From Ruminococcoides intestinihominis (GTDB lineage Bacteria > Bacillota > Clostridia > Oscillospirales > Acutalibacteraceae), in NCBI RefSeq assembly GCF_040096285.1, contig NZ_JBBMEY010000019.1, positions 1 to 39,648 on the forward strand: DNA of 39,648 nucleotides. Reading direction: 5' to 3'. Of this stretch, positions 25,003-34,300 are shown one piece after another. The notes below the pieces were generated by a model. The model was not told where the DNA came from and searched no databases. It worked only from the letters and a program-made list of their open reading frames with translations. Positions within the stretch are counted from its first letter, which is position 1. Every line of letters begins with the position of its first letter. A program made the translations under genes and the position numbers.

Positions 25003-26280
25003 ATGGCTGAAGAAAATGTAAAAAACATAACAACTGAAAAGGTAACTAAGAAGAATTTAAGCACAATAAGGCTTATTGTCGGTGGAGTTATTGTTTTAGT
25101 TTTGGTAACGGTACTTTGTTTGTTTCTTATTTTTACTTGTGTAATAAAGCTTTCTCCAAGTGGTATGGAAATTAAGAGAAGTGGCATTGGCATTGAATTT
25201 GTAAAATATACCGGTGATGAAAAGAATCTTAAAATTCCTGACCTAATAAACGGACTAAGTGTTGTTTCTGTAGGTGAAAAGGCTTTTTATAATACTAATG
25301 TTGAAAAAGTAGAAATGCCAAAGGATTTAAAAGAAGTTGGCAGTTACTGTTTTGCAAATTGTAAGAATTTAAAGGAAGTTAAGTTTAATTCAGAGGTAAC
25401 TAACTTTGGGGACAATGCTTTTGAAAATTCTTCGGTAAAAAAGGTAACATTGCCCGGTAATCTTCAAAAAATCAGCAAGGCAATGTTTAAAAATTGTAAG
25501 AATCTAACCAGTGTTTCTTTCCCTAATAAATTGCTATTTGTTGATGATGAAGCATTTTATGGCTGTACTTCACTAAGTAAAATGACTGTTGGTGAGGGCA
25601 TAAGAAAAATCGGCAAAGATACTTTTAGTAATGAAAAACAAGACTTTATGCTTTGTAGTGTAGCCGGTAGTATTGTTGAGGATTATGCAAGAGAAAATAA
25701 TATTGAATATGCACCTTGTAATGAATACTATGAAGTATATACAAAGTATCCTGTATATGTAGGTAGCAATAGATACTCTACTGTTGAAGTGTCAAACGGT
25801 AATAATGGCATTATGAATTTCTTACCGTCACAAAGTGGATATTACAGAGTTACTTTAAAGGGTAGTAGTGTTGATTTTGACATTAATAAAGCCACCAAGA
25901 ATACACAAAAACTTTCAACGGTAAAGAATAATACCGATGACTATTTTGCTTATTTTGAAAGTGGCAAAGAATATTTCCTTTCTGTTTTTGCGCAAGAACA
26001 AAGTAATTTTACTGTAAATATACAGCAGGTTAGTAAGTCTACTGTTTCTGCATACAGTAAATGTGAAAGAATGTATTTAGGTCAAGATATTTATGACCTT
26101 TCAAAAGGTACTGAACTAAAGTCTGACCATAATAAATATTCCGAAACAGTTGCTACTGTTAATTCCGACTCTACTATCACTAAAGTTGAAGATTATTATG
26201 TTGATAACAAAAATAAAGTATGGTATCAAATAACCACAAAGATGGGTGCTATGGAAAGCAAGTTGTGGTTTAAAGCATAA
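25003..26280 (+). CDS. Membrane-anchored BspA-type leucine-rich repeat protein
   Basis: A 425-residue protein with a cytoplasmic N-terminus, a helix (IRLIVGGVIVLVLVTVLCLFLIF), and an outer region. Residues about 60-220 hold five to six BspA-like LRR_5 repeats with the pattern VxxVxxPxxLKEVGSYCFANCKNLKEV and CxSLxKMxVGxGIRKIGxDTF. The C-terminal 200 residues are beta-rich and unassigned. BspA-type repeats mediate binding to host or bacterial surfaces in other species. The upstream GGGG stretch is a weak ribosome site. It ends with a strong terminator shared with the convergent LOG gene. Confidence 0.85.
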   Translation: MAEENVKNITTEKVTKKNLSTIRLIVGGVIVLVLVTVLCLFLIFTCVIKLSPSGMEIKRSGIGIEFVKYTGDEKNLKIPDLINGLSVVSVGEKAFYNTNVEKVEMPKDLKEVGSYCFANCKNLKEVKFNSEVTNFGDNAFENSSVKKVTLPGNLQKISKAMFKNCKNLTSVSFPNKLLFVDDEAFYGCTSLSKMTVGEGIRKIGKDTFSNEKQDFMLCSVAGSIVEDYARENNIEYAPCNEYYEVYTKYPVYVGSNRYSTVEVSNGNNGIMNFLPSQSGYYRVTLKGSSVDFDINKATKNTQKLSTVKNNTDDYFAYFESGKEYFLSVFAQEQSNFTVNIQQVSKSTVSAYSKCERMYLGQDIYDLSKGTELKSDHNKYSETVATVNSDSTITKVEDYYVDNKNKVWYQITTKMGAMESKLWFKA

Positions 26281-26282
26281 AG

Positions 26283-26312
26283 AAAACCTATGACTTTCGT
26301 CATAGGTTTTTT
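26283..26312. terminator. Bidirectional intrinsic terminator
   Basis: A perfect 12-bp stem AAAACCTATGAC (26283-26294) and GTCATAGGTTTT (26299-26310) with loop TTTC lies between the convergent LRR and LOG genes, with T-runs available on both strands. Confidence 0.9.
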
Positions 26313-26331
26313 GCTTACCGTATATAGTATA

Positions 26332-26910
26332 TTATCTTTTTAGTTCAGCAACTGTCCACTTAGTACCTTTGTCAGTTTCAACAAAGTTAATAAGTTTATC
26401 CATATCATCAAAGTAACGGTATAGGTCGTGACATTTTTCCTTTACAAAACCTTCACGCATTGAATGTTCCATCATTTCCTGTAGGTTATCGTAGTAGTGG
26501 TTAATATTGTAAATAGCGATAGGCTTGTTGATTCTGCCTAACTGCTTTAGAGTAACAATCTCAAACATTTCTTCAAATGTACCTACACCACCCGGAGTAA
26601 TAATGAAAGCATCGGCTAGTTCCTCCATAATGTGCTTTCTTTCTCTCATAGACTCAGTTTTGATTAGTTTAGTACATTCAGTAAATAAACTTTCAATCTT
26701 GTCATCAAAGAAAAATTCAGGTACTACACCGGTAATCTCAGCACCGGCCTTTTTCATACCTCTTGCAGAAGCACCCATAAGTCCTTCGCTACCTGCACCG
26801 AATACTAGGGAGTGACCTCTCTTGCCAAGTTCATAACCCAGTTCCTCTGTTGCTTTTATATATGAATCATCAATGATGTTACTTGCTGAACCGAAAATAC
26901 ATATTCTCAT
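26332..26910 (-). CDS. LOG-family nucleoside-5'-monophosphate phosphoribohydrolase
   Basis: A 192-residue LOG (TIGR00730-type) protein, often misnamed lysine decarboxylase. It has the Rossmann start MRICIFGSAS, VFGAGSEGLMGA, the substrate-binding MRERKHIM and the signature PGGVGTFEEMFE. Members split AMP or cytokinin monophosphates into base and ribose phosphate; in bacteria the physiological role is often unclear, with AMP as likely substrate. It stands alone on the minus strand, convergent with the LRR gene. Confidence 0.92.
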   Translation of the reverse strand: MRICIFGSASNIIDDSYIKATEELGYELGKRGHSLVFGAGSEGLMGASARGMKKAGAEITGVVPEFFFDDKIESLFTECTKLIKTESMRERKHIMEELADAFIITPGGVGTFEEMFEIVTLKQLGRINKPIAIYNINHYYDNLQEMMEHSMREGFVKEKCHDLYRYFDDMDKLINFVETDKGTKWTVAELKR

Positions 26911-26987
26911 ATAATTACCTCTTTTCTAATACTTATTATATCTTGATTATATATCATATTTCAGAAAAATTCAATTAATACCTAATG

Positions 26988-27016
26988 TTGAAATTGTTTA
27001 ATTTTGGTTGTATAAT
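26988..27016 (+). promoter_or_regulatory. Predicted promoter of the Ntn hydrolase gene
   Basis: TTGAAA (26988-26993) and TATAAT (27011-27016) are exactly 17 bases apart, with AAAGGAG following as ribosome site. Confidence 0.65.
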
Positions 27017-27036
27017 ATTAAAAAAGGAGCGTTGCT

Positions 27037-27633
27037 ATGTCATATATTTGTGTGATTGGAAATGAAAATGGAATAGTAGCAGGTAGTGACACAAGGGAAA
27101 CTATTGCACCAAATAAATTTTTGGACAATAGACAGAAGGTTTTTGTTGACAAAAAGCAAAATCTTATTTGGGCTTGTTGTGGCATTACAAAATATAACGG
27201 AATAGACTATATTGATGTAGTGGAAAGTATATTGAGAGATACTAACCTGTCTTTTATTGAAAAGATAGACAGACTACAGATTATGATAGAGAGAGTCACT
27301 AAAGAATGTTATAACTATATCGGTAACGGTAGTGCTATGGATATTCTGATTGGCTACAAGTTAAAGAGAAAAATACTTATAAGAATGAATATACAAAATG
27401 GGGAAGTCAAGAGAAATACTTTCTTTGCACCACTTGCTATTGAGGGTGGTAGTGGAAAAATGATTATGAACAAACTTCCACTAAAAGATTATAACCACTT
27501 GTCTTTAAAAGAATTAGAGGTTTATGTTAAGAGTAGGGTGCAGGAAACTATTGACAAAGACAAAGAAATTTCTATAAATGACCCTACCCATGTTAATACT
27601 ATTGGTGGAAAGGTAAGAACAGTTACCTTGTGA
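27037..27633 (+). CDS. Proteasome/Anbu-like Ntn hydrolase with predicted Ser nucleophile
   Basis: A 198-residue protein with the start pattern of proteasome-type Ntn hydrolases: MSYICVIGNENGIVAGSDTR. If Met is removed, Ser becomes residue 1, and counting from there Asp17, Arg19 and Lys33 (NRQKVF) fall exactly where the proteasome beta subunit, HslV and Anbu have Asp17, Arg19 and the catalytic Lys33. LIWACCG follows where the GxxA/G substrate-loop strand lies, and the C-terminal VNTIGGKVRTVTL resembles the family's last sheet. Proteasome enzymes use Thr1; Ser1 is an alternative known in other Ntn enzymes. No unfoldase partner (HslU) is adjacent. Monocistronic with its own promoter and terminator. 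Fold and catalysis are inferred; substrate unknown. Confidence 0.65.
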   Translation: MSYICVIGNENGIVAGSDTRETIAPNKFLDNRQKVFVDKKQNLIWACCGITKYNGIDYIDVVESILRDTNLSFIEKIDRLQIMIERVTKECYNYIGNGSAMDILIGYKLKRKILIRMNIQNGEVKRNTFFAPLAIEGGSGKMIMNKLPLKDYNHLSLKELEVYVKSRVQETIDKDKEISINDPTHVNTIGGKVRTVTL

Positions 27634-27691
27634 ATAATTAAAGGTTTAAGTTTTAATAGATAATGTTTAAAATATTACATATTATAATAAG

Positions 27692-27765
27692 CCTTGAAAT
27701 ATTTCAAGGTTTGTGATAGTATTACAAGGACTTGTAAAGGAGCAGTAGGTCACTGCTCCTTTTTT
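27692..27765 (+). terminator. Palindrome and intrinsic terminator after the Ntn hydrolase gene
   Basis: The gap 27634-27934 holds a perfect 18-bp palindrome CCTTGAAATATTTCAAGG (27692-27709), then a terminator with stem AAAGGAGCAGT (27736-27746) and ACTGCTCCTTT (27752-27762), loop AGGTC and a T-run. Further on, a predicted extended -10 (TGA before TATAAT at 27871-27876) may start the pullulanase transcript. Confidence 0.8.
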
Positions 27766-27934
27766 AAGGGCTTTTCTGTTCATAATATGTTCATAAAATT
27801 AGTACTTTTATATAAAACCTTAAACTTAATGTTATGGAAAAAGAGTATAGTACATTACTGTATTTTTTGATATAATTAATAGTAAGAGATTTTGGTAAAT
27901 CTATTTTATGAAATTTGAAAGAGAGGCACTTAAA

Positions 27935-30900
27935 ATGAAAAAATTGTTTAGACCATTATCTTTGGTAATGGTGCTGGTTGTTTTGGCTACAACAACGACT
28001 TTCTCAGCGTTGTCAGCTACAATCGACAAAAATCTAACCGGGGCAGGTATTAATGTGGAAAAAGTAGCAGCGTATACTAACTCAAGTGATGGGTATGCCA
28101 CTTATAGCGGTAACGACTTGGGTGCAAATTATTCAGCTGACTCTACAACCTTTAAGGTATGGGCACCTTCAGCATCTAGCGTGAAGGTTAAACTATACAA
28201 GACAGGTTCAGATAGTGAAGCTGGTGCAGGTGTCATTGGCACTTATGATATGACTAAAGACAGTTCTAATGGTGTTTGGTCATTAAAACAAAGTGGTGAC
28301 TTAAACGGTATCTACTACACATACCTAGTAACAGTCAATGGCAAAACAAATGAAACAAGAGATGTATATTCAACAGCTTGTGGTGTTAACAGTAAGCGTT
28401 CAATGGTTGTTGATTTAAATTCAACTAATCCTGATGGTTGGAACAATGACTCTCATGTTCTTTTCAATAGCTCTTCAGAAGCTACAGTTTGGGAAATGTC
28501 AGTAAGAGATTTTTCTATTGACAGTTCTTCAGGTGTAGATGCTGACAAGAGAGGTACTTTCCTAGGTGTTGCTCAGCATGGCACAACACTTAACGGTAAA
28601 GGCGATATTAAAACAGGTATTGACTATCTAATTGAAAACAAAATCAATTGTGTTCAGATTATGCCAATGTATGACTTTGGTTCAGTTGATGAAACAAAGG
28701 GTGGTCAAAACTGGGGTTATGATCCAATGAACTACAATGTTCCTGAAGGTTCTTTCTCTACTAACCCATATGACGGTGCAGTAAGAATTAAGGAAATGAA
28801 AACAATGATTAAGGCACTTCATGATGCCGGTATCTCTGTTGTTATGGATGTAGTTTATAACCACACATATAACACAACAGATTCTTGTTTTGAAAATACA
28901 GTTCCGGGTTACTACTACAGAATGAACGGTAATCAGTTCCTTAACGGTTCAGGTTGTGGTAATGTAACTGCTTCCGATAAGACAATGTACAGAAAGTATA
29001 TGATTGACTCAGTTAAGTATTGGGTAAATGAATACCATATTGATGGTTTCCGTTTTGACTTAATGGGTTGTCACGATATTACAACGATGAATAAGCTTAG
29101 AGATGAGCTTGATACTATTGATAAGAGAATTTTAACTTATGGTGAACCTTGGACAGGTACATGGCCAAGAGACCCTAACGGTATTGCTAACTCATCAGCA
29201 GCACTAATGGATAACGCAAGTAAGCTAAATCCAAGAGTTGGTATGTTTAACGATAAGGTTAGAGATGCTATCAGAGGTAGCAACGATAACTACGGTGCAG
29301 CATCAGGTTATATTATGGGTGCAAGTGGTTTTGATGCTGCAGTCAAAGCCGGTGAAATGGCTAACACCTCCACAATGTGGGGTGGTAACTGGTCAAAAGC
29401 ACCTACTCAGACAGTAACATATTCTTGCTGTCACGATAACTTAACTCTTTGGGATAAGATTATGAGGGTTTGTGGTAGTAGTGACTATGACGGTACTAAC
29501 TCAACATACCTTGCAATGAACAAACTTGCGTCAGTAATTGAATTTACTTCACAAGGTGTTAACTTTACTATTGCCGGTGAAGAATTTGCCAGAACTAAGT
29601 ACGGCGAAGATAACTCTTACAACAAGGGCGATAGCAAGAACTTAATTGATTGGAACAGAGTTTCTAAGTATTCTGATCTAGTAAGTTATTATAAAGGTCT
29701 AAGAGAAATCCGTTCTGTATATAGTCCATTTACAGATAGCTCAATGACTTCTGTAAATTCATCTTACTTCTGTTCAACTCCAAGTGGTGTTGTAGCTTAT
29801 ACAATGCAGAACAAGACTGCTAACGCTAACAAAGAATGGGGTATGATTGCAGTAATTACAAATGCAACTTCCAACACTCAGACAGTTAAGCTACAAGCCG
29901 GTACAACACTTCCATCATCTTGGGTAACTGTTGCTAACGGTAACAGTGCAGGTCTAAAGAACTTAGGTACAGTTAACGGTTCTACTGTTTCAGTACCGGC
30001 AAGAAGTTCTCTAATCCTAGTTGATGCAAGTACATTTGACAGAGGTGTAACTCCTACAACTCCAACAACATCAACTACTACAGTACCACCTACAACAACT
30101 TCTGCTAAGAAAACAATCACTTACAACACATCAAAGATTAAGAACTTTAATGATGGTGTTTCTACAGAAACAGTAACAAATGGTCAAAATGTTACAAAGA
30201 CAATTGAACCTGAAGATGGTTACGAAATTGTTTATGCTAAGGTAGTATGTGGTGGTAACGATATTACTTCAACTGCTTATAACTCAGCAACAAATACACT
30301 TAGCTTTAATGTTACAGCAGATACTGATGTAACAATTATTGCAACAAAGATTCCTGATACTCACCTATATGGTGATACCAACAGTGACAGTTCAGTTACT
30401 GTTAAGGATGCATCAAGATTACAAAAGTATGTTGCTAATATAACTGACCTAAGTGCTACAGAACTTAAGTCATCAGATGTTAATAATGATAATCATGTTG
30501 ATGTTAAGGATGTAACAATGATACAGAAGTATGTTGCCGGTACAGTATCAAGTTTCCCATCAGGTAAAAGCTTCTCTGATGAGAAACCTACATACACAAT
30601 TCCTACAAATACAATTACAACAACATCAGCTACAACAGTAGCAGTTCCTACAACTGCTACTACTCCATCATCTACTGTTTCTACCGGTGATAAGGTGTTA
30701 ACACTTGACCCATCATCAGTTTCAGCCGGTAATGAAAGATGGGTTGCTTACTTCTTTACTGCTTCAATCACTTCTAATTATAAGTGGGTTGACCTAGATA
30801 GTAATAATTCAGTAACAGTGCCAAGTGGTATGGATACAGTTATTTTTGTTCGTATGAACGGAAAGACAACAGAAAACACTTGGGACAATCGTTGGAATCA

Positions 30901-30988
30901 GTCAGATGATTTAACAATCGGTTCAAGCACAAAGTATGTTGCTACCGGTTGGGGTTCAGGCAATCTGTTCACAGGTAACTGGGCATAA
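27935..30988 (+). CDS. pulA: Secreted type I pullulanase (GH13_14) with dockerin and starch-binding module
   Basis: A 1017-residue secreted enzyme that cuts alpha-1,6 branches of pullulan and amylopectin. Order: signal peptide (1 to about 28); CBM48 (about 40-150, with FKVWAPSASSVKVKLY); GH13 domain with NWGYDPMNYNVPEGSF, DVVYNH (305-310), DGFRFD with nucleophile Asp375, YGEPW with acid/base Glu404 and HDN (500-502); Thr/Pro linker; a small beta domain (about 727-808); a type I dockerin (about 811-869) with two calcium loops DTNSDSSVTVKD and DVNNDNHVDVKD; another Thr-rich linker; and a CBM26-like module with FVRMNGKTTENTWDNRWNQ. The start follows GAGAGG by 8 bases; an ATG nine codons upstream lacks a ribosome site. 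The dockerin implies docking to a cohesin-bearing scaffold, as in the R. bromii amylosome. Confidence 0.93.
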   Translation: MKKLFRPLSLVMVLVVLATTTTFSALSATIDKNLTGAGINVEKVAAYTNSSDGYATYSGNDLGANYSADSTTFKVWAPSASSVKVKLYKTGSDSEAGAGVIGTYDMTKDSSNGVWSLKQSGDLNGIYYTYLVTVNGKTNETRDVYSTACGVNSKRSMVVDLNSTNPDGWNNDSHVLFNSSSEATVWEMSVRDFSIDSSSGVDADKRGTFLGVAQHGTTLNGKGDIKTGIDYLIENKINCVQIMPMYDFGSVDETKGGQNWGYDPMNYNVPEGSFSTNPYDGAVRIKEMKTMIKALHDAGISVVMDVVYNHTYNTTDSCFENTVPGYYYRMNGNQFLNGSGCGNVTASDKTMYRKYMIDSVKYWVNEYHIDGFRFDLMGCHDITTMNKLRDELDTIDKRILTYGEPWTGTWPRDPNGIANSSAALMDNASKLNPRVGMFNDKVRDAIRGSNDNYGAASGYIMGASGFDAAVKAGEMANTSTMWGGNWSKAPTQTVTYSCCHDNLTLWDKIMRVCGSSDYDGTNSTYLAMNKLASVIEFTSQGVNFTIAGEEFARTKYGEDNSYNKGDSKNLIDWNRVSKYSDLVSYYKGLREIRSVYSPFTDSSMTSVNSSYFCSTPSGVVAYTMQNKTANANKEWGMIAVITNATSNTQTVKLQAGTTLPSSWVTVANGNSAGLKNLGTVNGSTVSVPARSSLILVDASTFDRGVTPTTPTTSTTTVPPTTTSAKKTITYNTSKIKNFNDGVSTETVTNGQNVTKTIEPEDGYEIVYAKVVCGGNDITSTAYNSATNTLSFNVTADTDVTIIATKIPDTHLYGDTNSDSSVTVKDASRLQKYVANITDLSATELKSSDVNNDNHVDVKDVTMIQKYVAGTVSSFPSGKSFSDEKPTYTIPTNTITTTSATTVAVPTTATTPSSTVSTGDKVLTLDPSSVSAGNERWVAYFFTASITSNYKWVDLDSNNSVTVPSGMDTVIFVRMNGKTTENTWDNRWNQSDDLTIGSSTKYVATGWGSGNLFTGNWA

Positions 30989-31009
30989 GTAAATAAACTA
31001 TGAACATTC

Positions 31010-31042
31010 AAAGTGTCAACAATTGTTGGCACTTTGTTTTTT
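31010..31042 (+). terminator. Intrinsic terminator after the pullulanase gene
   Basis: AAAGTGTCAAC (31010-31020) pairs with GTTGGCACTTT (31025-31035) with one G-T pair, followed by GTTTTTT. It separates the pullulanase from the pilus operon. Confidence 0.85.
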
Positions 31043-31138
31043 ATGCACAAAAACTATGCCTGCCATTTGTGCATTTATACAAAGTTTCATACTGGATGCA
31101 TAACAATATTACGAAATGATGAATAAAATTAAAGTATA

Positions 31139-31167
31139 TTGTAAATTTATTGTCTATTTTGTATAAT
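31139..31167 (+). promoter_or_regulatory. Predicted promoter of the pilus operon
   Basis: TTGTAA (31139-31144) and TATAAT (31162-31167), spacer 17. Two more TATAAT boxes at 31271-31276 and 31284-31289 (the latter with a TG extension) could give later starts. The first promoter would leave a leader of about 195 bases containing two hairpins. Confidence 0.45.
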
Positions 31168-31190
31168 AAGTATATGATGTATAAGTAAAA

Positions 31191-31243
31191 ATTTTTAGTG
31201 TAGAGAGATATTGCATAAAATATTTCTCTAGAGGCACTAAAAT
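31191..31243 (+). ncRNA. Long bulged hairpin in the pilus-operon leader
   Basis: TTTTAGTG (31193-31200) pairs with CACTAAAA (31235-31242), then TAGAGAGATATT (31201-31212) pairs with AATATTTCTCTA (31219-31230) with one G-U pair. The loop is GCATAA and a GAGG bulge (31231-31234) sits on the 3' side, so 20 pairs in all. GAGG is ribosome-site-like. No T-run follows, so a simple terminator is unlikely; a leader regulator or protein-binding site is possible. Confidence 0.45.
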
Positions 31244-31326
31244 TCTTGTTTACTATAACTATTTTAAAAATATAATATTGTGTTATAATAATTATTGTAA
31301 TAAAGACAGACAAATTATGGAAATAT

Positions 31327-31346
31327 AAGTGTATTTTAATACACTT
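31327..31346 (+). promoter_or_regulatory. Perfect hairpin next to the ribosome site of the pilus operon
   Basis: AAGTGTATT (31327-31335) and AATACACTT (31338-31346) form a 9-bp stem with a TT spacer. The ribosome site AAAGGAG begins 9 bases later, before the TTG start at 31370. It could be an operator in DNA or tune translation as RNA. Confidence 0.5.
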
Positions 31347-31369
31347 AAAAGAAGAAAGGAGAAAAAACT

Positions 31370-34300
31370 TTGATTAACAAAACATCAAAAGTAGCTGCCA
31401 GGTCTTTAACAGCAATTGCATTAATAGTAATGATAATCATTTCTTGTATTTCTGCCGTTGCTGTAAATAAGAGTGTAGCTGAGTCTGGTGCAAAAAAGGA
31501 CATTGAAGTTACCGGTGGTACAATGACTAAAGGCGTTGACTACTATCTTGTTGGTGATATGTGCAGTCCAATATGGTCAACAGCTGATACAAGTTTTGCA
31601 CTAACTAAAGTTAATGGTGATAATAACCATTATACCGGAACTTTTAGACTAACTGGTCAAAAGACTTATGAGTTCAAAATCTACAACAGTAACGGGGACT
31701 ATTATTCTAAGTCTGGTGCTTCCTTTAGTGAAGGAACACAGATCGTTAGAGGCTTAACAAATGATGCCGGTGCTAGCAATATGTCATTTGTTATTCCAGC
31801 TGGTACAACAGAAATTACTGTTGATATGTATTGTGAGTACTCAAATGATAGTCAGGTTACATTTACTCTTAATAATTTAGGAACAGGTGATGTAACTCAA
31901 GGTGGTACTGGTCATAGCTACAAAGCACAGAGTGGTGTAATCAACCATTCATCAGACACAGAACTTCTTAATGTTAAGAGTACATTCTTCGACTACTATA
32001 ACGATGAAGAAGTTGATGGTTCTTGGAGAACAAGCTTGTCAGGTTTCTATCGTACAGTTAAGTCAGGTAACACTAGCCACAACAGAGAACCATATGAAAA
32101 GTTCAACAGAGCTATTGCACAGTATGCTAACGGAGTAAATAACAGTTCGTGGACAACACCTCTTTATTTTGGTGATTTTAACACAGATAAAGACGGTTAT
32201 CAAAAAGACGGTTATAAGGGTTATGGCGTAAGTAACCTAAAGAAGTTCTTGAGTGTACCAAATAACTCAAATGCCACATCATCAGGAACCTCAGGTTCTG
32301 TTGCCGGCCTTGCCGATGTTACACTTGCAGATAACAAGAAGTTAAGTAAGAATGGTGTTACAATGCCATACTTTGATGAAGATTGGCTTGTAAATAATGG
32401 CTATGGTACAGTTGTTCATTCTGACTTCCCTATGAGAAAGACAACTGATAAACACGGTCAGGATTACTATGAATATGATAGTTTAAATGGTAAAGATAAC
32501 TGCTACTTTGATGGTTATGAAAATCTTGCAAGTGGTGGAAATCTTACAATGAATTATGCCAGTGGTAAGAGTAACTCGGTTTATGATGCTTTAAGTGGTT
32601 TCTCGAAAAGTACTATTAACAATCCCGGTTTCTTCCCATTTGACAGACAAAAGGACCATAGCAATAATGGTTATGACTTTGGCTTTGGTATGAGATTAGA
32701 CCTAGATTTTACTCTTGGTGCTAACGGTAAAACTAATGGAGAGGATACAGTATTTAACTTCTCAGGTGATGATGACCTTTGGGTTTATCTTGATGGTGTA
32801 CTTGTACTTGATATGGGTGGTGACCACAAGATGTCACAGGGTTGTATTGACTTTACAACTTTAAAGTCTTATGTAAATAATATTGATACTACATTCCAAG
32901 GCTCTGATTTAGTATATACGAATAGTTCAGATAAGTCTGGTTACAGTTATTCAGCTGAATTTCCAGCTCTGTTCTCTGATGATACAGAAACCAGAGGTTC
33001 AAGCAAGTTTAACAACAACAATGTTAACGCTCACCATACACTAACTGTTTTCTATATGGAAAGAGGTATGATTGAATCTAACTTAAAGGTTGGTTTCAAC
33101 TTTGAACCTATTACTGATTCACTTGATGTTACAAAGACAGTCAATACATCTAATGTTAACACTAAACTACAGACAGCAGTTAAGAATGCTGATGACTTTG
33201 GCTTTGCTATTCAAGAAAACGGTGCAGATGTAAGTAATAAGAAATATAAGTATTCTGACAATGGCACAATTAATAACGCCAAGACTAATGGCAACACAGC
33301 TACACTATCTGATAGTGACAGTGCTTCCTTTAACAGTCAGTTTACTATTGATAATGATTTAACTGTTACCGAAGGTACACCAAAGAAAACTATTATTTCT
33401 AATATGGATACCGATAGTTTGATTTACCTTGATTCAAAGAATATGAGTTGTTCGTGGTTCTTCAATAATGGTGCAGTTCCTGCAATTTCCTTTGATAATG
33501 GTAACACATTCCACCAAATGTTCTCTTATCAAACAGATGGTAGAACAATTTACTACTATGAATCTGAAAAAGATAGTAGCAGTAATAACAAAAGCTTTAT
33601 TATCGGTAGAAAAGATGATATGGGTGTTTGGAACAGAGTAAGATTCTCGGCAATTACCGAAAATACAAATTGTATTAACGTTAAGGCTTGGAGATCAACC
33701 TCTACCGGTGATATTAGTGTTGTTGATAACTCCGGTTCAATTAGTGAAGTAACTAAGTTTACTTTAACCCCACCTTCCAGTGGTGATTATACAATTGATA
33801 CTACAAAGGAAAGTTTGTTAGCCGGTCATTACAATACTAATTGGTCATTGTATGATGTTAGTGGCACTTCACCGGACTTAATTACAACAGGGGACACAAA
33901 GGTTTCTAACTTTCAGTATAAAAATAAAGTTAATGATGATTTGGTTTCAACTCATCTAAGACTTGATTATGTAAACACACCTCAGGTTGCTAATATTACA
34001 GTAAATAAGAGTGTTGTTGACGAAAGTGGTAATACAATTACAGATGATGATACACAGTTTGATGTTACTTTAAAGCTTGACATTAACGGTGACGGTGCAT
34101 ATCAAGATTACGGTTTAACCGGTAAGATTTCTCAGAGTTCACCTTATACATTCACAGGTATTCCTGTAGGTGTTAAGTATAAGGTTGAAGAACAAACCCC
34201 AAGTGGATATAAGGTTTCTTATGGTACATTAAATAAGAATACAGGTGAACTTGGTAATTTGGGTGCTACTGTTGATGTTATCAACACAGTAACTCCTGCA

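Noticed and set aside
31235..31260. The pilus-leader hairpin as an intrinsic terminator
   Set aside because: It is not followed by a T-run, and the pullulanase already has a strong terminator at 31010-31042.
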